Shown: positions 20,505 through 28,973 of the stretch, piece by piece
Position numbering within the stretch: the stretch's first letter is position 1
Layout: each line of letters begins with the position of its first letter
Source: Cytobacillus stercorigallinarum
Lineage (GTDB): Bacteria; Bacillota; Bacilli; Bacillales; Cytobacillaceae
Direction of reading: 5' to 3'
Length of the DNA: 64,000 bases
Assembly (NCBI RefSeq): GCF_014836495.1
Contig: NZ_JACSQT010000001.1
Location: 1 to 64,000, forward strand
The notes under the pieces: model-generated
The model's input: the letters and a program-made list of their open reading frames with translations, nothing else
Database searches by the model: none
Told to the model about the DNA's origin: nothing
Position numbers and translations under genes: made by a program

Positions 20505-20559
20505 TTTAGAAAAAGGAAGACGCCTTTATATGTACGGAAATTACATATAAAAGCGTCTA
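20505..20559 (-). terminator. Terminator of the DUF1540 gene
   Basis: AGACGC..TTTATATGT pairs with ACATATAAA..GCGTCT, followed on the minus strand by CCTTTTTCT. Lies 12 bp after the stop codon. Confidence 0.75.
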
Positions 20560-20570
20560 TAGGCTATTTC

Positions 20571-20723
20571 TTATTGAGGTTCAAACGTTTTACAGTCAGT
20601 TTCCTTGCTCGTAGATGCCTGGTCTCGATGGCTGACTACATAAATTTGATCAGCACCACATAGATTGCCTTTTTCCCAGAAAGTACAATTATTGACTTCA
20701 CACAATACATCTTTTGCCATCAT
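20571..20723 (-). CDS. DUF1540 domain protein
   Basis: A short Cys-rich protein: MMAKDVLCEVNNCTFW, then CGADQIYVVSH and a late TDCKTF. The C-x4-C-x8-C pattern and size (about 50 residues) match DUF1540, often found in spore-formers, probably metal-binding and of unknown role. Two adjacent ATG codons (20723 and 20720) follow AAAGGAAG. Its terminator lies directly downstream. Confidence 0.8.
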   Translation of the reverse strand: MMAKDVLCEVNNCTFWEKGNLCGADQIYVVSHRDQASTSKETDCKTFEPQ

Positions 20724-20956
20724 TTTCACTTCCTTTAGAAAAAATCTTCAGATGGATTTCGCCATCATCACTATTCTTACCATAATTGGCTTATGATATA
20801 ATCATAAGTTTTTTCAAAAAAAGGAAGAGGAAACTAATTATCGCTAACTATATCTCTGATTCTTACGATGTGGGTAGTTAAATGCTTTATACCCTATATA
20901 TGATTTCTTAAAAAAATTAGAACCAAAGCATTCATTTGCTCTGGTCCCACTAAAAG

Positions 20957-21934
20957 TTAGTTTAAACCTTTTTCCAGGTTTTTGATATTTTTTTCCATTA
21001 AGGTAAAATAGTTTTCTCCATCATTAATGTCTGCTTCAGTTAAGACAGCAAGGTTATGAAGCTGTAAGCTCTCGGCCCCGATTTCAGATTGAACGATCTC
21101 AGTTAATTTAGAGCTAACATTTTGCTCGAAATAAATCGTATCTAATTCATTTTCATTTGCTGTTTGAATAATATTCTGCAACTGCTTTTGGGAAGGCTCA
21201 CTAGATGTGCTAAGCCCAGCTACACTTATTTGTTCTAACCCATAACGCGATTCCCAATAACCATAGGCTGCATGAGAAACGATGAATTTGTTTTTATTTG
21301 CATTTTCAACCATTGAAGTAAATGTATTATTTAATTCATTTAGTTCTTCATTTAGTTTATTAAAGTTTGCTGTGAATTCTTCTTCATGCTCTGGAAGGGC
21401 AGTAATTAATTGTGCTTTAATTTCCTCTGCTAATTGCTGTCCGTAAACTGGATCAATCCAAACATGTGGGTCAACATCGCCATGATCGTGCCCATCATGA
21501 CTATGACCATCATGGTCGTGATCATGTTCATGTTCATGATCATCGTGATTGTGTTGCTCTGTGTTTTCTATTGCAAGATTTTCACCAGCGGCAATCATTT
21601 TGACGCCTTCATTATTTAAGATATCTTTCGCTTGATCAACAAATCCTTCTAAACCAAGGCCCATATAGATAAATAAATCAGAATCCGCCATTTTAATCAT
21701 GTCCTTTTGCGAAGGTTCGAAAGTATGTTCATCAGAGCCAGGAGGATAAACAGTTTTTACATCAACAAGGTCTCCACCGATTCTTTCTGTGAAGTACTGT
21801 AATGGGTAGACTGTAGTATAAACAGATAAAACATCTTCTGATGATTGTGCTGTTCCTTTGTCGCTGGCAGTTGAATTTGAACATGCAGCAAGGATGAAAA
21901 TAAAAGGAATAAGTAAAATAGATAATTTCTTCAT
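20957..21934 (-). CDS. znuA: Zinc-binding ABC transporter lipoprotein (ZnuA/AdcA type)
   Basis: Extracytoplasmic solute-binding protein of the cluster A-I metal family. A signal peptide ends in the lipobox LAAC, so it should be lipid-anchored. The His/Asp-rich loop typical of zinc-binding members spans residues about 128-151, between ligand histidines H70 (DEHTFEP) and H157 (DPHVWIDP). VSHAAYGYW supplies a further ligand. It has 325 residues. GGGGAG precedes the ATG. Two Zur-type operators lie upstream, matching a zinc-starvation role. No ATPase or permease gene adjoins it; in B. subtilis znuA is in an operon with both. Confidence 0.93.
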   Translation of the reverse strand: MKKLSILLIPFIFILAACSNSTASDKGTAQSSEDVLSVYTTVYPLQYFTERIGGDLVDVKTVYPPGSDEHTFEPSQKDMIKMADSDLFIYMGLGLEGFVDQAKDILNNEGVKMIAAGENLAIENTEQHNHDDHEHEHDHDHDGHSHDGHDHGDVDPHVWIDPVYGQQLAEEIKAQLITALPEHEEEFTANFNKLNEELNELNNTFTSMVENANKNKFIVSHAAYGYWESRYGLEQISVAGLSTSSEPSQKQLQNIIQTANENELDTIYFEQNVSSKLTEIVQSEIGAESLQLHNLAVLTEADINDGENYFTLMEKNIKNLEKGLN

Positions 21935-21956
21935 ATGTTTCTCCCCTCAATGTATC

Positions 21957-21977
21957 AAATCGTATTTATTACGATTT
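21957..21977. promoter_or_regulatory. Zur-type operator 1
   Basis: ATCGTATTTATTACGAT matches the Bacillus Zur box TCGTAATNATTACGA with few mismatches, 23-43 bp upstream of the zinc lipoprotein start. Confidence 0.75.
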
Positions 21978-21989
21978 ATTTTTCGTTTT

Positions 21990-22010
21990 AATCCGTAATC
22001 ATTACGATTC
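21990..22010. promoter_or_regulatory. Zur-type operator 2
   Basis: CCGTAATCATTACGATT matches the Zur box with only one change in the core. It is located between znuA and the divergent ytiB, 13 bp from operator 1, so both directions could be affected. Confidence 0.78.
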
Positions 22011-22145
22011 ACATATGTAATCATACAAAACCTAAACCCAAAAATCAAGTATAAAATTTGTTAAAATGGATACTATTTTGTATCATAAAAGAAGAGCAAG
22101 CGATTTAACACATATTTACCAATATACGTAGTGGAGATGAAAATA

Positions 22146-22709
22146 ATGAGTCTTTTACAAGAGGTATTAGCATTTAATAAGGAGTTTGTTGAAACAGAGC
22201 AATATCGTGATTATGCCACAACGAAATATCCAAACAAACGAATGGTTATTTTGACTTGTATGGATACAAGATTAGTGGAACTATTACCGAAAGCATTGAA
22301 TGTGAAAAATGGTGATATAAAAATCGTCAAAACAGCAGGGGCCCTTGTGAGTCATCCGTTCGGTAGTATTATGAGAAGTATTCTCGTTGCTCTGTATCAA
22401 TTAAAAGCAGATGAAGTCTTAGTGATTGGCCACCATGATTGTGGGATGAGTGGAATGAATGCCAATGCTATGATTGAAAATATGAAGGAAAGAGGCATTT
22501 CAGAAGAAACGATTTCTACTTTGAATTATTCTGGTATTAATATTGAGAGCTGGTTAGAAGGCTTTGATCAAGTAGAGGACAGTGTCGCGCATAGTGTCGA
22601 TATGATTAAGAACCACCCGCTGATTCCAGCAGTACCAGTACATGGTCTTGTCATCGATCCTAGTACGGGCAAACTGGACTTAGTAGTGGATGGATATGAG
22701 AAGAAATAA
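22146..22709 (+). CDS. ytiB: Beta-type carbonic anhydrase, YtiB family
   Basis: Predicted to interconvert CO2 and bicarbonate. The 187-residue protein has the beta-class zinc ligands: C and D/R dyad in CMDTRL, and H and C in GHHDCGM. The ATG at 22146 follows GGAGATG by about 8 nt; an in-frame GTG at 22131 overlaps that site. A SigA-like promoter is visible: TTGTTA (22058-22063), 17 bp, TATCAT (22081-22086). Divergent from the zinc lipoprotein and convergent with yidD. Confidence 0.9.
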   Translation: MSLLQEVLAFNKEFVETEQYRDYATTKYPNKRMVILTCMDTRLVELLPKALNVKNGDIKIVKTAGALVSHPFGSIMRSILVALYQLKADEVLVIGHHDCGMSGMNANAMIENMKERGISEETISTLNYSGINIESWLEGFDQVEDSVAHSVDMIKNHPLIPAVPVHGLVIDPSTGKLDLVVDGYEKK

Positions 22710-22710
22710 G

Positions 22711-22953
22711 TTATTTGCTTTGTTTCCGATTTGGCCATTCTTCCGGCACGAAATCAACTCCACCAGGATGGAATGGGTGACATTTTAAGATTCTTTTAAT
22801 AGTTAAATATCCACCCTTTATTGCACCAAATCGTTTAACGGCCTCTAATCCGTAATTGGAACAAGTAGGGTAAAAACGACAAGTAGGTGGCTTGATGGGT
22901 GAAATGGCGACTTGATAGAATTTAAAAAATCCAAGCATGATTTTTTGTAACAT
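22711..22953 (-). CDS. yidD: Membrane protein insertion efficiency factor YidD
   Basis: An 80-residue protein of the YidD (YtjA) family. Signatures are the amphipathic start [16 protein letters not shown], then [18 protein letters not shown] with three cysteines, and [18 protein letters not shown]. It assists the Sec/YidC insertion step at the inner face of the membrane. GGAAGG precedes the ATG. Unusually it is a stand-alone gene here, but the same neighbourhood (ytjA beside ytiB) occurs in B. subtilis. Confidence 0.95.
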   Translation of the reverse strand: MLQKIMLGFFKFYQVAISPIKPPTCRFYPTCSNYGLEAVKRFGAIKGGYLTIKRILKCHPFHPGGVDFVPEEWPNRKQSK

Positions 22954-23106
22954 ATGGACCTTCCTTTGAAAAAAGTTGCTCTTTTAGCACCAAGATATCA
23001 TATAATAGGGTGAAAAGTCCAAATCATTGACTATATATTTAAAGTTGATGAAATTAGTCGGATATTATAGTATAATAAAGGCAATGATGATAAAGGAGTG
23101 TATTTT

Positions 23107-23580
23107 ATGCCATCAGTTGAAAGTTTTGAATTAGACCATAACGCTGTCAAGGCTCCATATGTGAGACATTGTGGCGTGCATAAAGTAGGAACAGACGGAA
23201 AGATCAACAAATATGATATTCGTTTCTGTCAGCCAAACAAAGCGGCTATGAAGCCAGATTCTATTCACACACTTGAACATTTACTTGCGTTTAACATTCG
23301 AACACACGCAGAGAAATATGATCATTTTGATATTATTGATATCTCGCCAATGGGTTGTCAAACAGGCTACTATTTAGTCGTAAGTGGTGAGCCAACAGTG
23401 GAAGAAATTATCGACCTTTTAGATGCAACAATGAAAGATGCTGTTGAAATTGTAGAAATACCAGCAGCAAATGAAAAACAATGTGGTCAAGCGAAGCTAC
23501 ACGACCTAGAAGGTGCAAAGAAGTTAATGAAATATTGGCTTTCTCAATCAAAAGAAGAATTAAAGCAAGTATTTGCTTAA
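23107..23580 (+). CDS. luxS: S-ribosylhomocysteine lyase, autoinducer-2 synthesis
   Basis: Cleaves S-ribosylhomocysteine to homocysteine and DPD, recycling the methyl cycle and making AI-2 precursor. The metal site [12 protein letters not shown] (H-x3-H) and later catalytic PMGCQTGYY cysteine, plus a second Cys near QCGQAKLHD, are all present. The ATG at 23107 has AAAGGAG 8 nt upstream, giving 157 residues as in B. subtilis. A terminator follows at once. It pairs functionally with metK elsewhere in the window. Confidence 0.97.
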   Translation: MPSVESFELDHNAVKAPYVRHCGVHKVGTDGKINKYDIRFCQPNKAAMKPDSIHTLEHLLAFNIRTHAEKYDHFDIIDISPMGCQTGYYLVVSGEPTVEEIIDLLDATMKDAVEIVEIPAANEKQCGQAKLHDLEGAKKLMKYWLSQSKEELKQVFA

Positions 23581-23588
23581 GTGGTTCT

Positions 23589-23618
23589 CCTTCCATCATA
23601 TTTGATGGAAGGTTTTTT
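23589..23618 (+). terminator. Terminator of luxS
   Basis: CCTTCCATCA / TGATGGAAGG stem with a 4-nt loop and TTTTTT. Confidence 0.92.
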
Positions 23619-23856
23619 ATTTTTAACGGTTATAAGAAATGAAAAGATTATTACTTTACCACAACGCAAACAGAAAGATAAACTTTCTCTGAATCAAGAA
23701 CATTTTTAATCTAAAGGACGAAGATTGAGTAAAAATCTGTCCGCTACAAATAAAGCCCACCCAACTTCTTACATTTACCTCTTGTTTTTGATTATTAAAA
23801 AAATGAATAACAGAACTAATTAGAAACTCAATTATGTATTGAAAACAAACCTATAT

Positions 23857-24198
23857 TTATAAAGGTACTGGAGGAATAATTTCAGTTAGTAGCAAGATGA
23901 AAAAGATAAGCCCGATAAGAAAAAAGGTGAGGGAAGCGATAAAGAATGGTCCTCGTCTAAATATAGTCGGTGGTTCTACAAAGGGTGTGAAGCCCGTTTC
24001 AGCCCGAGTTCTAGCATCTTGTTGTTCCTTGATGTAAGAAAGCCCTCCAGAAAAATAAATGCTTGTAATAAGGAATACAATGCCCGTAAAGAACATGACT
24101 TCAATAAAGCGCACAGTAAACTGAGAAGAGAGAAAATATGTGATACCTGTTTCGATGGCAAAGGTAATGAGGAAAATGGTCCAAAACTTTTTCTTCAT
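23857..24198 (-). CDS. Small integral membrane protein, unknown function
   Basis: About 113 residues with three hydrophobic segments: one at the N terminus, one at FIEVMFFTGIVFLITSIYF, and one C-terminal. A short polar loop (KEQQDARTRAETGF) separates the last two. Size and layout recall DUF3899 proteins of Bacilli, but I am not certain. The ATG chosen here (24198) lies 8 nt after AAAGGAG; earlier in-frame ATG codons are too close to or ahead of that site. It stands alone downstream of cls on the same strand. Confidence 0.7.
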   Translation of the reverse strand: MKKKFWTIFLITFAIETGITYFLSSQFTVRFIEVMFFTGIVFLITSIYFSGGLSYIKEQQDARTRAETGFTPFVEPPTIFRRGPFFIASLTFFLIGLIFFILLLTEIIPPVPL

Positions 24199-24261
24199 CA
24201 ACATGACTCCTTTTTTATCCATATATTCCTATTTTATGTTATTGATCACCATAAATCTATA

Positions 24262-24291
24262 CAAAAATCACCGACTCACAGAATCGGTGAT
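24262..24291 (-). terminator. Terminator of cls
   Basis: ATCACCGA / TCGGTGAT stem with a 9-nt loop and T run on the minus strand. It overlaps the last codons of cls. Confidence 0.8.
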
Positions 24292-25727
24292 AGTAGGCGT
24301 GATATAGATTCCTTGAACTTAATATATAAGGAACGGTTATTGTAATCATCTAATGTAAGGTTACGTGATACTCTTACATCATTATAGAAACTAGCTGCCA
24401 CTTCCTCAGCTATCTTGCGGTCATAAATAAAGGCATTGACCTCAAAGTTGAGTTTAAAGCTTCGAACATCAATATTGGCTGTCCCAACAGATGCAATTTC
24501 ATCATCAATTACGATTGTTTTCGCATGAATAAAACCATTATCATAAATCAGCACTTTTGCCCCGAGTTTTAATAATTCACCAATGTACGAATAAGTAGCC
24601 CAATAAACAAACATATGGTCAGGCTTGTTAGGAATCATGATTTTCACATTAACACCCGACAAAACAGCTATTCTAAGCGCATCAACCACACTCGCATCAG
24701 GGATAAAATAGGGAGTTTGAATAAGAATGGTTTCTTTTGCAGACATAATCATTTTGATATAACCAAGTTTGATTTGTTCGAGTTCGTTATCAGGTCCGCT
24801 TGCTACTATTTGCATAGGGATACGTCCCTTTGTAGTCATTGGGGGATAATACTCCGGTAAATAATGAATGTCATGACGATGAGAAGCTTGATTCCAGTCA
24901 AGAATAAAGCGTGTTTGTATCGCATAAACTGCGCTTCCTTCTATTCTTAAATGCGTATCTCGCCAATAACCGAATTTTTTATTTAAACCTAAGTATTCAT
25001 CTCCAACATTAAAGCCACCAACATAGCCAATTTTGCCATCAATAATCACTAGCTTACGATGATTGCGGTAATTTAACCGTAAATTAATAAAGTGGAATTT
25101 AGACGGAAAGAACGCCTCAACCTCTCCCCCAGCTTCACGTAAGCTCTTAAAAAACCGCTTGGTTAAACTTCTTGACCCTAGATCATCATATAAAATTCGG
25201 ACCTTTACACCTTCACGGGCTTTTTTGTTCAGAAGTGTGATTAAACTTTTGCTTAATGCGTCCCTTCTCAAGATATAGTATTGAAGATGGATATGGTCGG
25301 TAGCGCTTTCTATATCTTTAAATAACGCATCGAACTTGTCTTTGCCATCAGTATACATTTGAATATCATTATCTTGGGTGAGTACAGCATCATTATTTAC
25401 TAATTGCATATGAATGAGGTCATAATGATTTTGAACTTGCTCATTTTCTGCAGGCAAACTGCGGTTGTGAAGAGCAGATATTTGCATTTTAAGCATTTCA
25501 TCAATGCCTATTTTCTTACGATCTTCCCATTGAAACATTTTCTTCTTTTTGGAGAAGTTTTGTCCGAATAATAAGTAAATGGCAAACCCTAGTAATGGGA
25601 TAAAGAACAAAACTAGTAACCATGCCCAAGTGGATGCGGCATCTTTCCGTTCAAGAAAAATAACGACAATGGCAAGGATCATATTTAAAAGGTAAATGAG
25701 TCCAATAAATATGGAGTAAATATCCAT
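24276..25727 (-). CDS. cls: Cardiolipin synthase
   Basis: Membrane phospholipase-D-family enzyme condensing two phosphatidylglycerols to cardiolipin. Two N-terminal membrane helices (residues about 5-60) precede two HKD motifs: NHRKLVIIDGKIGYVGG and HAKTIVIDDEIASVGTANID. The ATG at 25727 gives 483 residues, the normal ClsA length. A TTG 21 nt further upstream lacks a ribosome site. Downstream of ytzI on the same strand with about 30 bp between them. Confidence 0.94.
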   Translation of the reverse strand: MDIYSIFIGLIYLLNMILAIVVIFLERKDAASTWAWLLVLFFIPLLGFAIYLLFGQNFSKKKKMFQWEDRKKIGIDEMLKMQISALHNRSLPAENEQVQNHYDLIHMQLVNNDAVLTQDNDIQMYTDGKDKFDALFKDIESATDHIHLQYYILRRDALSKSLITLLNKKAREGVKVRILYDDLGSRSLTKRFFKSLREAGGEVEAFFPSKFHFINLRLNYRNHRKLVIIDGKIGYVGGFNVGDEYLGLNKKFGYWRDTHLRIEGSAVYAIQTRFILDWNQASHRHDIHYLPEYYPPMTTKGRIPMQIVASGPDNELEQIKLGYIKMIMSAKETILIQTPYFIPDASVVDALRIAVLSGVNVKIMIPNKPDHMFVYWATYSYIGELLKLGAKVLIYDNGFIHAKTIVIDDEIASVGTANIDVRSFKLNFEVNAFIYDRKIAEEVAASFYNDVRVSRNLTLDDYNNRSLYIKFKESISRLLSPIL

Positions 25728-25760
25728 AGAAGTGCAGATTCCTCTCAAAAAGTTTTAGTA

Positions 25761-25934
25761 TTATTTTGTCTCCTTGTCCTCTTGGTTAGGTGCTTTCTCT
25801 TCTTCTGTAAGAGATTTAGGTAGAGGATCAACGGTATGTTTAAATGTGTAAGCTTTGGATGTTGTCATTACACTTAAAATAAGGATTGTAAAGACAATAA
25901 GAATTGATATCATAATGACAATAATATAAGTCAT
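25761..25934 (-). CDS. ytzI: YtzI family small membrane protein
   Basis: A 57-residue protein with one N-terminal transmembrane helix (residues 3-22) followed by TTSKAYTFKHTVDPLP, the hallmark segment of YtzI, and an acidic tail. GGGGGAG lies upstream of the ATG. Function unknown. Directly upstream of cls and likely co-transcribed with it. Confidence 0.8.
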   Translation of the reverse strand: MTYIIVIMISILIVFTILILSVMTTSKAYTFKHTVDPLPKSLTEEEKAPNQEDKETK

Positions 25935-26021
25935 AAATAGTCTCCCCCTTTACAAAAGCTATTTTACCATTTCTCTCTTTTAATCTGAACTAAAATATCT
26001 TTCCTTATCCGATAGTTATGT

Positions 26022-26046
26022 GTTTGAAAATTGGATAAGCGGGTAT
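26022..26046 (+). promoter_or_regulatory. SigB-type promoter of dps
   Basis: GTTTGA (26022-26027), 13-bp spacer, GGGTAT (26041-26046). This fits the SigB consensus GTTTAA-N13/14-GGGTAT with one mismatch. The dps gene of B. subtilis is a SigB target, which supports the reading. Confidence 0.7.
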
Positions 26047-26069
26047 CTTATAAGTGGAGGTTGATAAAT

Positions 26070-26507
26070 ATGAGCGAAAAATTAATTCAATCAGTAAACA
26101 AACAAGTAGCAAACTGGACAGTAATGTATGTAAAGTTACATAACTACCATTGGTATGTTAAAGGAAGCAACTTTTTCGTATTACATGAAAAATTTGAAGA
26201 ACTATATAACGAAGCAAATGACCATATTGATGAATTAGCAGAAAGAATACTTGCTTTAGGTGGAAATCCTGTAGCAACAATGAAGGAATGCTTAGATACG
26301 GCTTCAATTGAAGAAGCAACAGGTAAAGAGGATGCAAGAGACATGGTACAATCTGTTTGGAATGACTTTGATAAAATGTTAGGTGAACTGCAAGAAGGCA
26401 TTGAACTAGCTGATGAGGCTAAGGATGAAGCCACTGGTGATATGCTTATTGCCGTTAAACAGAGTGTAAAAAAACATAACTGGATGCTTAAAGCATTTCT
26501 TGGATAA
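26070..26507 (+). CDS. dps: Dps-type DNA-binding ferritin, general stress protein
   Basis: Forms a 12-subunit shell that oxidises and stores iron with peroxide and protects DNA. The 145-residue four-helix protein has the inter-subunit ferroxidase ligands: H in [10 protein letters not shown], and D/E in [21 protein letters not shown]. The ATG at 26070 follows GGAGG by 9 nt. A longer frame from 26031 would start inside the SigB promoter, so it is rejected. Followed by a strong terminator, so monocistronic. Confidence 0.95.
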   Translation: MSEKLIQSVNKQVANWTVMYVKLHNYHWYVKGSNFFVLHEKFEELYNEANDHIDELAERILALGGNPVATMKECLDTASIEEATGKEDARDMVQSVWNDFDKMLGELQEGIELADEAKDEATGDMLIAVKQSVKKHNWMLKAFLG

Positions 26508-26532
26508 ATGTAAGAAAATCTCTTTTGATGTG

Positions 26533-26574
26533 CACCCCGAAAGTTAGACTAAAAAACTTTCGGGGTGTTTTTAT
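26533..26574 (+). terminator. Terminator of dps
   Basis: A 13-bp stem CACCCCGAAAGTT / AACTTTCGGGGTG, 9-nt loop, TTTTT. Confidence 0.93.
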
Positions 26575-26864
26575 ATTAGGAGAGATGGATTGAAGTACAG
26601 GACGATACAGTGAAAAGTGAGTAAACTAGAATTGTATTACATAGGGGAGAAGGCTCAGTAGAAAATGCGTCAGACATGAAGAGAAAAAGGATAAGTCTAA
26701 TGATCTTAAGTCATCTATCAAGAAGTTGCGTGAGCTATACACAAATCATGATTCGCCTATCCTTTTATTGACTCTTTTAATCTTGTCACCTTTTCATCAA
26801 TACAAGTCTTTTTTTTGCACATGCAACTCCGCCATCATTTTTCTTGTACCGGTACTATGTACAC
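26575..26864. other. Intergenic stretch with no confident gene
   Basis: About 290 bp. The only coding hint is a 21-codon minus-strand frame (about 26757-26822, start MCKKKTCIDE) preceded by GGCGGAG. Too short to call. No repeat or hairpin of note. Confidence 0.4.
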
Positions 26865-27101
26865 TCAATGATAGTTTTGAGGCTTCGTAAAATCACTTTC
26901 TGAAAATTTCCCTTTAAGGGATTCAATCACATAAAGGCCCATTAGATTATAAAGTTCTTGGTTATCAAGTTCTTCAATTAATGTAAGGATATCCTCTCGA
27001 GACATTTCTTCTAAAAAAGCAAAGGTGAGCATATCAATATCTTCTTCGTCACCTGTAAGCTTATTACGATAATAGTCGTACAGTTCATCAATAATTTTCA
27101 T
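26865..27101 (-). CDS. Small acidic conserved protein (DUF6154-like)
   Basis: A 78-residue protein starting MKIIDELYDYYRNKLTGDEE, all helical and acidic, with repeated leucines (ILTLIEELDNQELYNLMGLY). The pattern resembles the Bacillus family DUF6154 as I remember it. Function unknown. ATG 27101 follows AGGTG by 6 nt; a GTG at 27110 is part of that site. Divergent from the next gene. Confidence 0.7.
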   Translation of the reverse strand: MKIIDELYDYYRNKLTGDEEDIDMLTFAFLEEMSREDILTLIEELDNQELYNLMGLYVIESLKGKFSESDFTKPQNYH

Positions 27102-27230
27102 TGTTTGCACCTGCCCATTTTCTTCTTATTTTACGTTAGTATATGTTAAGTTCATGGTTTTGCTCATTTTTTTCGTATAAATTCATTCATATTGAGGGAA
27201 ACAAATAATAAGAAGAAAGGGGCTGAAAGT

Positions 27231-27554
27231 GTGGATCAAAAGAAAACTTATTATATTACGGTGAATGATGGGGAAATCTCACAAAGTTCTACTTCTTCAC
27301 CATGGAATTTTAAAATAGAGGCGACAGATGATGAAATTATCGAATTAAGAGAGTTGTTTGATCAAAATTACTCAACAGAATGGGAAGGTTTTTACCGGGC
27401 TCATGTCCCCTATTTACAGTATCATTTTGACAGGCAAAATGATAAATATGATGAGGGTTTAACGCAAATATATCGTGCCATTTATCGATTAGGAGATGAA
27501 GAGGCTAAAAATCATATTGGCAATATGGGGATTCTTCCCCCTGAACAACAATAA
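27231..27554 (+). CDS. Conserved hypothetical protein
   Basis: About 107 residues, soluble, starting with KKTYYITVNDGEISQ and containing SPWNFKIEATDDEI, WEGFYRAHVPYLQYHFDR and an acidic C terminus. It looks like a conserved Bacillaceae protein near ytkD, but I can assign no catalytic motif. GTG at 27231 has GAAAGGGG 8 nt upstream; the upstream ATG at 27192 lacks one. Followed by a hairpin. Confidence 0.7.
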   Translation: MDQKKTYYITVNDGEISQSSTSSPWNFKIEATDDEIIELRELFDQNYSTEWEGFYRAHVPYLQYHFDRQNDKYDEGLTQIYRAIYRLGDEEAKNHIGNMGILPPEQQ

Positions 27555-27564
27555 AGCTGTGCTC

Positions 27565-27595
27565 AAAACACCGTTATGAATATTGACGGTGTTTT
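27565..27595 (+). terminator. Hairpin after the conserved hypothetical gene
   Basis: Ten-base stem AAAACACCGT / ACGGTGTTTT with an 11-nt loop. The T run belongs mostly to the stem, so strength is moderate. Confidence 0.65.
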
Positions 27596-27668
27596 CACCT
27601 TTTCCTGTACGTTACGTTTCTTTCAAAGTAAAATATACCAATAAGTATATGTAAAGTGAGAGGATTAA

Positions 27669-28142
27669 ATGGAATATTTTATCGATCAGAACGGGAATCG
27701 TGTAGCACTCTCATTTAATGTAGATGGATTTGTAATGGAGCCGCGTCATGTGTTGGTGTTATGTAAAAAAGGTGATGACTGGTTATTAACGAGGCATAAA
27801 GAAAGAGGATGGGAGTTTCCAGGTGGAAAGGCGGAGGAAGGCGAAGATATATATACTGCTGCAAAGAGAGAAGTAAAAGAAGAAACTGGAGCTGTCTTGT
27901 CTTCTATTGAACATATTGGTACATATCAAGTTATGGAAAAAGATCGTTCATTTATGAAGGCTATCATGTTTGCAGAGGTTGATTATTTGCAAAAAGTAGA
28001 CCATTATTTCGAAACGGATGGCCCAAAATGGGTTGCGATTAATCGGCTCATGAGGGAAATTCATCAACCTAATTATAGCTTTATCATGAAAGATCAAGTA
28101 GTCAAGAGAAGTGTAGCTTATCTCCAAAGTCGCATAAAATAA
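27669..28142 (+). CDS. ytkD: Nudix hydrolase YtkD (nucleoside triphosphatase / RNA pyrophosphohydrolase type)
   Basis: A 157-residue Nudix protein. The box G-x5-E-x7-REVKEETG lies at residues 53-74 with all metal-binding glutamates. B. subtilis YtkD degrades (oxidised) nucleoside triphosphates and can act on mRNA 5' ends; this protein matches it in length and N-terminal sequence. AGTGAGAGGA lies just upstream of the ATG. Ends at a hairpin shared with the convergent transporter operon. Confidence 0.92.
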   Translation: MEYFIDQNGNRVALSFNVDGFVMEPRHVLVLCKKGDDWLLTRHKERGWEFPGGKAEEGEDIYTAAKREVKEETGAVLSSIEHIGTYQVMEKDRSFMKAIMFAEVDYLQKVDHYFETDGPKWVAINRLMREIHQPNYSFIMKDQVVKRSVAYLQSRIK

Positions 28143-28180
28143 AGGGCTGCACACTCATGCAAGCCCTTAGTTGTTTTTTA
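28140..28180. terminator. Bidirectional terminator between ytkD and the ABC permease
   Basis: AAGGGCT(GCA) / (TGC)AAGCCCTT stem between convergent genes, with a T run on the plus side. Confidence 0.7.
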
Positions 28181-28973
28181 TTAATTTCTTCTCTAAAAAT
28201 TCTACTGCTTGATACATAATAGTAGCTAATACAGCAATGACCAGTAGTGAGAGCATAACTAAAGTAAAGTTAAATACTTGGAAACCGTAAATGATCATAT
28301 AGCCCAAGCCTTTAGAGGCGACGAGAAACTCTCCGACGATTACCCCGACCCAAGATAAGCCTACATTGACTTTCAATGTGGAAATAATTACGGGAAATGA
28401 TGATGGAAGAATGGCTTCCTTAAATATTTGGAAACGGGTTCCACCAAAAGTTTGAAGCACCTTTATATAATTAGGGTCTACCTCTCTAAAAGAAGTATAA
28501 ACGACGATGGTTGTGATAATAACGGAAATAATCGTTCCCATTGCTACAATCGAGGTGAAACTAGGCCCAAGAGCGACAATTAAAATCGGTCCTAAAGCCA
28601 CTTTCGGCATACTGTTTAAAATAACGAGATAAGGGTCTAGAATCTTAGAAAGAAACGGTGACCACCATAGAATCGCCGCCAAAATCGTTCCCAACAATGT
28701 CCCTAATATAAAACCGAGAATGGTTTCTGATAAAGTGAAACCTAAGTCATAGAACAGCGTACCATCTTGCACTTTAATTAAAAAGAGCTCCCATACTTTC
28801 GAAGGCGAACTGAAAATGAGCGGATCAATCCACTGGTTTTTACTGGCAATCTCCCAGCCCGCGAAAAAAATGAGAAAAATAACGAGTTGATAAAATCGTA
28901 CCCAATACTTTTCTTTCTTAAGGGAGCGGATATACGCATTATGGAGTGCTTTTGTGTGACTCTTGTGATCCAA
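28167..28973 (-). CDS. ytlD: ABC transporter permease, SsuC/YtlD type
   Basis: A 268-residue membrane protein with about six helices and the BPD_transp_1 EAA loop ([21 protein letters not shown]). Partner of the ATPase and NMT1-type binding protein upstream; this set imports small organic molecules (sulfonates, pyrimidine precursors and similar). I prefer the TTG start at 28973, 10 nt after GGAAGGAG; an ATG at 29015 lies ahead of that site. It overlaps the ATPase gene by about 35 bp. Confidence 0.88.
   Translation of the reverse strand: MDHKSHTKALHNAYIRSLKKEKYWVRFYQLVIFLIFFAGWEIASKNQWIDPLIFSSPSKVWELFLIKVQDGTLFYDLGFTLSETILGFILGTLLGTILAAILWWSPFLSKILDPYLVILNSMPKVALGPILIVALGPSFTSIVAMGTIISVIITTIVVYTSFREVDPNYIKVLQTFGGTRFQIFKEAILPSSFPVIISTLKVNVGLSWVGVIVGEFLVASKGLGYMIIYGFQVFNFTLVMLSLLVIAVLATIMYQAVEFLEKKLIKNN

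Noticed and set aside
23613..23856. Gene or RNA between luxS and the small membrane protein
   Set aside because: Only AT-rich sequence with stops in all frames and no structured element that I could see.
23976..24161. Alternative frames over the small membrane protein and cls genes
   Set aside because: They are antisense or out-of-frame shadows of genes with clear motifs.
26757..26822. 21-codon minus-strand frame MCKKKTCIDE in the dps downstream gap
   Set aside because: Too short, no recognised family, and only a ribosome-like GGCGGAG in support.
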